Part shown: positions 8,910 through 16,034 of the stretch, in pieces
Position numbering within the stretch: the first letter of the stretch is position 1
Layout of the letters: every line of letters begins with the position of its first letter
DNA from: DASPKM01 sp035628135
GTDB taxonomy: Bacteria; Bacteroidota; Bacteroidia; Chitinophagales; Chitinophagaceae
Direction of reading: 5' to 3'
NCBI GenBank assembly: GCA_035628135.1
Contig: DASPKM010000004.1
Span: 124,001-188,000, forward strand
Length of the DNA stretch: 64,000 nucleotides
Program-made: the position numbers and the translations under genes
The notes under the pieces: model-generated
Database searches by the model: none
What the model was told of the DNA's origin: nothing
Seen by the model: the letters and a program-made list of their open reading frames with translations, nothing else

Positions 8910-9380
8910 ATGAAAATAATAGTGGCGCTTACTGTTATAGGATTTTGCCTGGCGGCCTGCCAACGTGATAACATGGAGACCCCTGACAACCCCACTGCCG
9001 CTTCAAGGCTTAGCGGCGGTCCCTGGAAGCACATTACTACCACGCTTAAATATGATGATGGCACGATCGATTACGGCGCACTGGATGACTGTAAAAAAGA
9101 CGACGTGTATGTGTTCGAGGCCAAAGGCGATGTCACCGTAACGCATGGGGCCATACCCTGCAGCACCGACCCTGCCGATGGAAAGTATGCAACGTGGATG
9201 GTGACAGACAATGAAACCAAACTAAAAGAAGTGTATACAAGGGATATGCTGGGCGAAGTAGCCGGCACCACGGTAATATATGATATTCTCTCACTTAACG
9301 ATGTCCAACTTGTTATTAGCAGAATGGTGAACGAGCCCGGAAAGACATACCAGGAGATCAATATTTACAATAGGCAATAG
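8910..9380 (+). CDS. Lipocalin-like lipoprotein, unknown function
   Basis: 156 aa from the ATG at 8910. Upstream in-frame codons to 8760 were rejected because the lipoprotein signal (MKIIVALTVIGFCLAAC, lipidated Cys17) begins here. The mature part begins with a polar linker and then a domain of alternating beta-type segments with the motif GGPWKHITTTLKYDDG, CKKDDVYVFEAKGDVTV, and a closing LVISRMVNEPGKTYQEINIY. This arrangement is typical of the lipocalin-like families common in Bacteroidota lipoproteins. It probably sits on the outer-membrane inner leaflet or the cell surface. Ligand and role are unknown. It stands alone on its strand upstream of the tRNA. Confidence 0.72.
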   Translation: MKIIVALTVIGFCLAACQRDNMETPDNPTAASRLSGGPWKHITTTLKYDDGTIDYGALDDCKKDDVYVFEAKGDVTVTHGAIPCSTDPADGKYATWMVTDNETKLKEVYTRDMLGEVAGTTVIYDILSLNDVQLVISRMVNEPGKTYQEINIYNRQ

Positions 9381-9441
9381 GCTGGCATTCCGGGATCATC
9401 TTTTTGTTGTAAAAATCACTGGAAAGAAGCCGGGGATTGGC

Positions 9442-9449
9442 TATTTTTG
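9442..9449 (+). promoter_or_regulatory. -7 element and leader hairpin upstream of tRNA-Arg
   Basis: TATTTTTG matches TAnnTTTG exactly, 50 nt upstream of the tRNA. Right after it, GGCTTCAGC (9453-9461) and GCTGGAGCC (9467-9475) can pair, so the 5' leader of the tRNA precursor probably starts with a hairpin. No well-spaced TTG -33 element is seen. Confidence 0.5.
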
Positions 9450-9499
9450 CGCGGCTTCAGCGTTTTGCTGGAGCCGAAAGCTTTTTAGCATTGAACATT

Positions 9500-9573
<74 letters not shown>

Positions 9574-9578
9574 CATAC

Positions 9579-9609
9579 GAAAAAGCCTCCATCAATTGGA
9601 GGCTTTTTC
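9579..9609 (+). terminator. Intrinsic terminator after the tRNA
   Basis: AAAAAGCCTCC (9580-9590) pairs perfectly with GGAGGCTTTTT (9598-9608) around a 7-nt loop, and the descending arm ends in a T run followed by CATTTTATT. It begins 6 nt after the tRNA. Confidence 0.85.
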
Positions 9610-9620
9610 ATTTTATTACA

Positions 9621-9652
9621 CGTCCTGAGAATGGTTAATGGTATTCAGGACG
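9621..9652. repeat. Inverted repeat upstream of the radical SAM operon
   Basis: CGTCCTGA (9621-9628) and TCAGGACG (9645-9652) are exact inverted copies with a 16-nt spacer. It lies in the 260-bp gap between the tRNA terminator and the radical SAM gene. It could be an operator or an RNA hairpin. I see no consensus promoter in this gap. Confidence 0.4.
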
Positions 9653-9662
9653 CAAGTTATGT

Positions 9663-9755
9663 ATGAGACAGGCCGAAAAACCGCGTACTTCTACCTGTTT
9701 CTGTAAGCGCATGGGCAACAACGTGATACAGGAAGATTTCTTCCAGTTGAAATAA
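9663..9755 (+). CDS. Possible 30-aa ORF upstream of the radical SAM gene
   Basis: An ATG-started ORF of 30 codons encodes a basic peptide with TSTCFCKRMG in the middle and EDFFQLK at the end. An AGGA sequence lies 12 nt before the ATG. It sits 115 bp upstream of the radical SAM gene and on its strand, where a RiPP precursor gene could be. However, its cysteines are not at the C-terminus, it has no recognisable leader, and an ORF of this size arises easily by chance. The much better substrate candidate is the C-terminal tail encoded at 11812-13206. Confidence 0.2.
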   Translation: MRQAEKPRTSTCFCKRMGNNVIQEDFFQLK

Positions 9756-9870
9756 TCCCTTACCTTAATGACTGGCCGGAATGCCTCACAGAAGATAAAG
9801 ATCGCGTCCATAGATTGGCAATTTTTACTACTGATTCAGTTTTTCCAAAGATTCTGTTATCTGTACAGTT

Positions 9871-11304
9871 ATGGATAAACCCCACCAGGAACCTCTTGCC
9901 GTAATAACTGCCGAGTTATTCACTATTCCGCTGGAAGACGGCAAATATGTTATTTATGCTCCTCTGAGACAGGCTGCTTTTGTCGGCAATACATCTATGG
10001 TGAATTTTCTGGCTGATCTTGCAGCAGGCTTTTATAATAAAAACTTAGACCCCAACGGGTCACTTCTCGAATTCCTGAGCAGGCTTGAAATCGTCAATGC
10101 AAGCCCGGAACAATTGCCCATTACTACTTTTGAAAATGATCCGTTCCCAACCGCTGTTTCGTTATTTCTTACTACCGCCTGTAACCTTCGCTGCACTTAT
10201 TGTTATGCCTCGGCGGGAGATACGCCGTTGCGGAATATGTCGGCGGATGTTGCTAAACGCGGCATCGATTTTATATTGGCGAATGCATTAAAAAAAGGCG
10301 AGCAGGTTATTTCGATTGCATATCATGGTGGAGGCGAGCCTACGGTTAACTGGAAGGTAATGACGGCATCGCTGTCGTATGCTCGCGAAGCATCGGCACC
10401 GCATGGTATAGATGTTGTTGCCGCATCTGCTTCCAATGGCGTGCTGACTGATCAGCAGATTGATTGGATAATTGAAAATTTAAATAGCGTCACACTTTCT
10501 TTTGATGGATTGCCAGAGGTGCACGATCTCCATAGGCCTACCGTCACGGGCAAAGGGTCGTCTGGCAAGGTCATTCATACCATGCAGCGGTTTGATAAAG
10601 CAGGCTTTAATTATGGGGTACGCGTGACCGCTACCGCCGACCAGATACCGCAATTGGCGGCATCCATTGAGTTTATTTGTTCCCATTTTAACCCGGTACG
10701 CATACAGGTGGAGCCGGCCTACCAGATGGGAAGATGGCGAACCGCGCCCAGCGCAGAAACTGCAGCTTTTATCGAGTCTTACCGCATTGCGCAATCTGTT
10801 GCTGGGCGGTATGGTAAAGAGATCAGCTTTTCGGCGGCAAGAGTTGGGTCGCTCAGCAATCACTTTTGTGGTATAACCCAGGATAGCTTTTGCCTGACAA
10901 CGGACGGACAAGTATCTGCATGCTATGAAACCTTTATGGCCGAAAACGAATGGTCGAAAGTTTTTTTCTATGGCAAGCCAGACCCGCATTCGAATGGATA
11001 CCAATTCAACATACCGGTATTAAACAATCTTAGGGGGCAGGCAGTACAACATCGGGGTTTTTGCAATGGATGCTTTGCTAAATGGACCTGCGGCGGCGAT
11101 TGCTACCATAAATCATTAACAGTAAATGGGCAGGAGGAATTTCAAGGCAGCGACCGTTGCCACATAATCAGGGAATTGACAAAAGACCAGTTATTGCAAA
11201 AGATACATGCTTCCGGCGGCCTGTTTTGGCATCAAATGCCTGCTGATGTTTCAAGCACGGCCCCTTCAGCCGCCAGTGGCAAGGAGCTGCTATTTGGGCC
11301 CTAA
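9871..11304 (+). CDS. Radical SAM/SPASM peptide maturase
   Basis: 477 aa. Residues about 1-80 resemble the PqqD-like recognition region found at the N-terminus of many maturases (ELFTIPLEDGKYVIYAPL). The radical SAM cluster motif is CNLRCTYC with C104, C108 and C111, followed by a GGGEPT block. The C-terminal SPASM domain is complete: C333, C341, C351, then C398-X2-C401-X5-C407-X3-C411 and C430, enough for two auxiliary 4Fe-4S clusters. SPASM enzymes typically install thioether or C-C crosslinks on peptides or activate sulfatases. This one lacks sulfatase neighbours. It is followed at 26 bp and 31 bp spacing by an NTF2-like protein and a propeller protein with a Cys-rich tail, the probable substrate. 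The reaction type is not deducible. Confidence 0.92.
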   Translation: MDKPHQEPLAVITAELFTIPLEDGKYVIYAPLRQAAFVGNTSMVNFLADLAAGFYNKNLDPNGSLLEFLSRLEIVNASPEQLPITTFENDPFPTAVSLFLTTACNLRCTYCYASAGDTPLRNMSADVAKRGIDFILANALKKGEQVISIAYHGGGEPTVNWKVMTASLSYAREASAPHGIDVVAASASNGVLTDQQIDWIIENLNSVTLSFDGLPEVHDLHRPTVTGKGSSGKVIHTMQRFDKAGFNYGVRVTATADQIPQLAASIEFICSHFNPVRIQVEPAYQMGRWRTAPSAETAAFIESYRIAQSVAGRYGKEISFSAARVGSLSNHFCGITQDSFCLTTDGQVSACYETFMAENEWSKVFFYGKPDPHSNGYQFNIPVLNNLRGQAVQHRGFCNGCFAKWTCGGDCYHKSLTVNGQEEFQGSDRCHIIRELTKDQLLQKIHASGGLFWHQMPADVSSTAPSAASGKELLFGP

Positions 11305-11330
11305 CCATTATAAATTTTCGATTGTTTGCT

Positions 11331-11780
11331 ATGCATGCTTACAAAAAAAGGCCAAACGCTTTTGTTCGTATAACGAAGGGCGTTTTAATTGTGCTGGTCA
11401 TCCTTGCCGCCATTGGGTGGATGATCGGGTTTAATACCATCCGCAATAAATGGAATTTTTTCTGGTACGGCCGTGGCAGCGTTGCTCACGTAAAGAAATT
11501 TTATTCAACAGTTGGAGACAACGACAGCACCGCCTTCCTGCAACTTTTTTCAGCGAAAGTCATGCAGGAGGAAGGCAGGGAAAACCTCATAGCCATTTTC
11601 CGTTGTGGAGTGCCCGAGGATAAATGGCTGGGCAAACACCACCACGAAGAGATCATCGGTAAATGGATGAGCGGTGATACAGCGGTGATCAAAGTCGCAG
11701 TCAGCGCCGGGTCGTATGACAAGGACAGTGTATTGTTCAAATTATTGAAGGAAAACGGGGATTGGAAGATCGTTTTTTAA
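11331..11780 (+). CDS. Membrane-anchored NTF2-like protein in the radical SAM operon
   Basis: 149 aa from the ATG at 11331; the TTG at 11322 in the same frame is less likely. A basic N-terminus (MHAYKKRPNAFVRITKG) precedes one membrane segment at about 17-34, then a soluble domain of about 105 residues. The pattern GSVAHVKKFYSTVGDNDSTAFLQLF, a central VIKVAVSAG strand and the ending LLKENGDWKIVF resemble NTF2/DUF4878/SnoaL-like folds. Such domains often bind small ligands or act as assembly partners. The domain should face the periplasm. It sits between the maturase and its presumed substrate with short gaps, so a role in transport, tethering or maturation of the modified protein is possible but unproven. 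Confidence 0.7.
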   Translation: MHAYKKRPNAFVRITKGVLIVLVILAAIGWMIGFNTIRNKWNFFWYGRGSVAHVKKFYSTVGDNDSTAFLQLFSAKVMQEEGRENLIAIFRCGVPEDKWLGKHHHEEIIGKWMSGDTAVIKVAVSAGSYDKDSVLFKLLKENGDWKIVF

Positions 11781-11811
11781 GCATCATTGCATCCTCGAAT
11801 AAAACGGTAAC

Positions 11812-13206
11812 ATGGAACTGCCAAAGTTTAAACTTGCGAATGTTGCAGCTGACGGAACTGCCGAAGAACCTCAATTATTTTCAGTTGAAAAGCTTCCATT
11901 GGAAACCACTACCGGCAGGCGGGGTTTTCTTGGCGCCGGACTCACGGCGCTGGCCTTGTTTGCAAACCGCAAGCTGTTTAGTAATAAAAACTATATTGAC
12001 AAGGATCTTTTGGCACATGAATCCGGCATTAACGGGCTCTACTTTAACAATACTGGTGAAACCCTCCTTTCTGTGACCTCCCGTGAATTGAAACTTTGGT
12101 CGCTGGCTAGCCGGAAATTGTTGGGCAAGGTAAGCGACATCTATATTAACGCTGTGACAATGGCTCCGAATAACCAGCATTTTTCCCTGGTAACGGAAAA
12201 AAGAATCGAGATCCGGTCATTGAAAAACGCATCATTGATAAAATCCATTTCAAAGGATGAATATCTTGAGGCAAAAGCATTAATGTATACCCCGCGCGGC
12301 CATCAGCTGGTGGCGCTGTTAAGAAAACGGGAAGTCCGATGTTGGAATTGCGACAGTTGGCAGGAAATACCATTCTTCCCAAGTGAGATCTCCAAGGAAA
12401 TCACCAATATGTTGTATACGCCAGACGGAAAATATTTGATCACTATCGAATCACCGGAATCTAAGAGCGACTACCGCATAATGCAAATTAACATCCGTTC
12501 TGCAGCAAATGGAAAATTGATAAAACAATTGCGCGAGTTCAATAAATCTATTTACGTTGATACCCTATTGCTGGTTTCCAATGATAGCAGACGACTGTTC
12601 TTTATAGAAGAAAAAAATAGACCAGCCGCATTGGAAATCTGGAACCTGCAGACCCTTGAAAAAGACTATACCTATAAGCTGAAAGAAAACCGCGCCGTTG
12701 CACTTTCTGCCGATGGATTGCGCGTATTTATAGAAGCTGATTATTTTATAGAAATATGGCAATCTCCCATGTTGTCCAGGGTCCAGCGGAACATCGCCAA
12801 AATGCTTGCGGTTTCCCGCTATGAGGAGCTGAAGGAACCGGTAATTGAACTTTGCAAGCATGCAGGCATGATTAATTCGATTGCCGTTTCACCGGTTGGA
12901 ACTATTGTAGCGTCGGGAGATTCCCGCGGAGTTATTAAACTTTCCGATTGGACAAAACAAGAATGCCAGGGATATCTCTTTGACCCGCGTGCAAATCAAA
13001 GCGATGGGGTGTCGTACAATGTATATGATAAGGTTACCGGTAACACAATATCTTATACCATGCCATGTGGCTCTCCCATTCCTTCGGGAGCGGTATGTAC
13101 CTGTAATTGCGTGGCCGGCACTTATAAACCGCCGCCTCCGCCTTCGCATAGTAATGATGGGCGCATCTGCTCATGCGTACCGGTATGTATTTGCATGGCC
13201 GTATAG
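11812..13206 (+). CDS. Tat-signal beta-propeller protein with eight-cysteine C-terminal tail (candidate maturase substrate)
   Basis: 464 aa. After a 35-residue N-terminus comes TGRRGFLGAGLTALALFA (RR at 36-37), a twin-arginine signal or anchor. Residues about 65-400 are repeated WD40-like blades (for example INGLYFNNTGETLLSV, ITNMLYTPDGKYLITI, INSIAVSPVGTIVASG), so a propeller is likely. The last 50 residues differ completely: cysteines at 419, 429, 431, 433, 453, 455, 459 and 461 in PCGSPIPSG, CTCNC, a five-proline run, then CSC and CIC just before the C-terminus. That tail looks like the core of a ribosomally made, post-translationally modified peptide fused to a carrier domain. Tat export would allow folding and modification in the cytoplasm before secretion. 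The radical SAM gene upstream is the obvious enzyme. Modification and function are inferred. Confidence 0.8.
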   Translation: MELPKFKLANVAADGTAEEPQLFSVEKLPLETTTGRRGFLGAGLTALALFANRKLFSNKNYIDKDLLAHESGINGLYFNNTGETLLSVTSRELKLWSLASRKLLGKVSDIYINAVTMAPNNQHFSLVTEKRIEIRSLKNASLIKSISKDEYLEAKALMYTPRGHQLVALLRKREVRCWNCDSWQEIPFFPSEISKEITNMLYTPDGKYLITIESPESKSDYRIMQINIRSAANGKLIKQLREFNKSIYVDTLLLVSNDSRRLFFIEEKNRPAALEIWNLQTLEKDYTYKLKENRAVALSADGLRVFIEADYFIEIWQSPMLSRVQRNIAKMLAVSRYEELKEPVIELCKHAGMINSIAVSPVGTIVASGDSRGVIKLSDWTKQECQGYLFDPRANQSDGVSYNVYDKVTGNTISYTMPCGSPIPSGAVCTCNCVAGTYKPPPPPSHSNDGRICSCVPVCICMAV

Positions 13207-13215
13207 GGACTTAAT

Positions 13216-15651
13216 TTAATTGCTCTGCCCTCCCCCGATCAAATCATCATTGGACACGCCTTTCTTCTTCGATACATTCTCAGTAAGCTTACCAAAGTTC
13301 CAGGTAAGGCTTAAAGCAATGGCGCGATACGGCTGCTTGTTTACGTAACGGGTTTCGAAAGTAGGATCCTTAACGGTATAACGGAACTCCCGCTCCTTGG
13401 CGCCCCAGTTGGCCATGCTCAGGTTAACAGAAAGTTTTTCCTTAAACAGCTTATACACCATGCCTGATCCATACCAGATGTTGATGCGCTGGTAAGCTTG
13501 TATGGTTACCGGCGCGCGCCAGAATCCAAAGTAACTGCTTACGGAGAATTTCTTGGTAATAGCGTAGCTGGTGTTGATGTTTGCATTCCCGCCAAAACCG
13601 CTATTCTGCTGATCGGTGAACAGCTTATTGCGAATGTTATTGTAACGCACGTTTGAATTGATGCTGATGGTCCAGCTCTCGGTAAACTTGGTGCTAAGGT
13701 TACCGTTCAGGCTCAACTGGAATTCCTTGCCGATATTGGCGCTGGTGGTTTTGGAAACACCGGTTGGCGCATCGAACGAAACGTACTGGGTGATCATGTT
13801 GCCGCTATAACTGCCGGTAAGCGTGATGCCAAAGAAGGTATTGCCGATCATAAAGCGGTTTTGCAAGGCCAGGCTATGGATCGTTTGCGCATCCAGGTTA
13901 GGGTTGCCGAAGAAAATATTCAGTGAGTCGTTGTTGTTGACAAATGGGTTCAGGTTCCAGATGAACGGGCGCTGCAGGCGCTGGCTGTAAGTTGCCACCA
14001 GGGTATACTTATTGGTGAACTTGGTACTGCTTTGCACATTGGGCAAAAACGAAGTATAGCTCTGCACCACCTTGGTATTGGAGGAGATAAAATCTCCGTC
14101 TATTTCGGTATGCTCCGTGCGCAGGCCGAGGCGGAAAGAGGTTTTGCCAACTTTGAATCCGTAACTTCCATACAGGCTGTACACATCCTGCTGATAACGG
14201 AAGTTGTCGGTATTGACTTCATTGATGGTAAAATCTTCATTCTCATCATATTTTACCAGGCTTTGGAAGTCCGAAGAAGCCCGCCGCAAAATACCTTTAA
14301 TGCCTAATTCCAATTTCTGGTTATTCTTTAACGGCTGAATAAAATCAGACTGGATGGTATACTGATTGTTCTTTGCAAGGCTGTTATTGATCACGAAACG
14401 GTCGATGGTGGGATTATCCTGTTCGCTGTTCGTATATTGGTCAGTCTTTCCAAATTCGCCATTGAACCGGATGCTGAATTCCTTTTCCTTGTTGTTCCTG
14501 AACTTCCTGATGTAATCCAATCCCACACTGGTGTTCGGCCATTTGTTCTCATTGTGTTGATCGTAGTAGCTGATCGACGAAGGCGAGGAAGTAAAATCGG
14601 TGGTGATGGTTTGTTGAAGGTGTGCTTTAAAATGGCCCGAATTAACATTGGCGTAGCTGCTAAGCGTGTTCAGGCTGTCGATCTCATAGCTCACCTCCAG
14701 GTTGCCGCTTCCCCACAGGTTATCGAATGTCCTGGTGCCCTCCAGGAATCGCCTGGTGAATATGCTTGGCTTCAGCGGAGTAGTAACCGTAGAGTTTCGG
14801 GATGTCATATTATTTGTTCCACCAAGATATTGGAACATCGTAATACCGAACTTGCCGGTCTTCATGCTGAAGTTCATATTGCTATTGAACCAGCCGGTGT
14901 GCGCATAGTATCCGGACAACGATCCATTATACCCCTTCATCTTTTTCTTGGTAATGATGTTGATGATGCCTCCAACGCCCTCTGCATCGTATTTGGCGGA
15001 AGGTGAGGTAATGATCTCGATCTTTTGGATCAGCGCGCCGGGAAATCCTTTCAACGCTTCCTTTACATTTTGCGCAAACATGGAAGTTTCCTTTCCATTC
15101 AGCAATACTTTAAAATTGGTTTGGCCATTTACCTGCACATTGTCTTCTCCATCAACACTCACAAAAGGCGTTTTACGAAGGATGTCGATGGCTGTTTCAG
15201 TTTTTGCGGTGGGGTCATTCTCTACATTAAAAACTATTTTATCGTCTGTTTGTTCTACCAACGGTTTGCGGCCCGTAACGGTAACGCCCTGCAAAGTGGC
15301 CGATGCGCGTTCCAGCGATATTTCGCCGACCTCGGTAGCTTGCCCGGGAGTAACGGTAATATTATGTTGTTTGTCTGAATAACCGGTATGGCTTACGATG
15401 AGCGTAAAGGACCCGGTATCGGCATTGCTGAATTTGAACTGGCCTCTATCGTTGGTATAAGTGGTTTTAACGGGCTCGGTCATTTGGTTCACCCTGAAGA
15501 TGCTTACCGTGGCAAATGCCAGCGGCTTTTGGGCGCTGTCTTTTATGATGCCGGAAATAGAAGCTTTGGTGTTTTGTGAGAAGGAAGCGTTACTGATAAC
15601 GAGGCATAATACTAAAAAAGCAAACAGTTTAGTCAAGGGCATATTTGCCAT
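13216..15651 (-). CDS. Outer-membrane beta-barrel protein (TonB-receptor-like, carboxypeptidase regulatory domain)
   Basis: 811 aa with a signal peptide (about 4-25, ending SNASFSQ). Residues about 30-115 form a carboxypeptidase regulatory-like beta domain (ISGIIKDSAQKPLAFATVSIF). A plug-like region (TDDKIVFNVENDPTAK, DNVQVNGQTNFKVLLNGKETS, IEIITSPSAKYDAEGVGGIINIITKK) follows, then a barrel of alternating strands rich in aromatic ends. This is the outer membrane beta-barrel family 3 layout, a TonB-receptor relative abundant in Bacteroidota. Substrate unknown. It is convergent with the radical SAM operon (9-bp gap) with no clear terminator between them. A start at 15642 (second Met) is also possible. 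Confidence 0.88.
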   Translation of the reverse strand: MANMPLTKLFAFLVLCLVISNASFSQNTKASISGIIKDSAQKPLAFATVSIFRVNQMTEPVKTTYTNDRGQFKFSNADTGSFTLIVSHTGYSDKQHNITVTPGQATEVGEISLERASATLQGVTVTGRKPLVEQTDDKIVFNVENDPTAKTETAIDILRKTPFVSVDGEDNVQVNGQTNFKVLLNGKETSMFAQNVKEALKGFPGALIQKIEIITSPSAKYDAEGVGGIINIITKKKMKGYNGSLSGYYAHTGWFNSNMNFSMKTGKFGITMFQYLGGTNNMTSRNSTVTTPLKPSIFTRRFLEGTRTFDNLWGSGNLEVSYEIDSLNTLSSYANVNSGHFKAHLQQTITTDFTSSPSSISYYDQHNENKWPNTSVGLDYIRKFRNNKEKEFSIRFNGEFGKTDQYTNSEQDNPTIDRFVINNSLAKNNQYTIQSDFIQPLKNNQKLELGIKGILRRASSDFQSLVKYDENEDFTINEVNTDNFRYQQDVYSLYGSYGFKVGKTSFRLGLRTEHTEIDGDFISSNTKVVQSYTSFLPNVQSSTKFTNKYTLVATYSQRLQRPFIWNLNPFVNNNDSLNIFFGNPNLDAQTIHSLALQNRFMIGNTFFGITLTGSYSGNMITQYVSFDAPTGVSKTTSANIGKEFQLSLNGNLSTKFTESWTISINSNVRYNNIRNKLFTDQQNSGFGGNANINTSYAITKKFSVSSYFGFWRAPVTIQAYQRINIWYGSGMVYKLFKEKLSVNLSMANWGAKEREFRYTVKDPTFETRYVNKQPYRAIALSLTWNFGKLTENVSKKKGVSNDDLIGGGQSN

Positions 15652-16034
15652 GTTAGGTGTTTTTACGAATAAGTTCGTATATTATAGAATAATGTTGCAT
15701 TAGGGTTGTTATTTAAGGAGGAACGGCCAATGCAAGGGAAGTGCGGCGGGCGATGTGTCAAATACTGCGGAGATTGCTTATTTACAAGATGTTATCGGGG
15801 TGATCGCCCAAATAATATTATTCGGCGGCTATTTTAAATAAATATGGTATTGATTGATCTTTTTAGCAGCCTCTGCTGCAAACACGGCGGCCTCTTCAAC
15901 CGTCACGCTGGTTTTTGTGTTTACAAAGATTTTTGCCACGTAATTGTCTTACCACGAAAATGAAGTAATGAAAGTTCATGGGAAAGCCAAAGCCTTTGTT
16001 CATTTTTTTCATTTGTGCATTTTCCCTGAATATT
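15652..16034. other. 383-bp gap with one weak small ORF
   Basis: This lies between the outer-membrane barrel gene and the M20 hydrolase gene, both on minus. It holds the promoter region of the barrel gene, in which I find no exact TAnnTTTG, and the weak 36-codon ORF at 15829-15939. No RNA gene or strong hairpin is visible. Confidence 0.6.
15829..15939 (-). CDS. Possible 36-aa ORF resembling part of an HPr-like domain
   Basis: A GTG-started ORF preceded in frame by a stop. The peptide opens VAKIFVNTKTS, continues VTVEEAAVFAAEAAKK and ends YHIYLK. The alternation of a short strand, an Ala-rich helix and a second strand resembles the first half of HPr-type phosphocarrier domains, but the phosphorylatable His is absent and the rest of the domain is missing. 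It could be a gene remnant, a real small protein, or chance. No promoter is evident. Confidence 0.25.
   Translation of the reverse strand: MAKIFVNTKTSVTVEEAAVFAAEAAKKINQYHIYLK

Noticed and set aside
15652..15828. Small RNA or riboswitch upstream of the outer-membrane barrel gene
   Set aside because: No conserved motif, strong hairpin or terminator could be seen.
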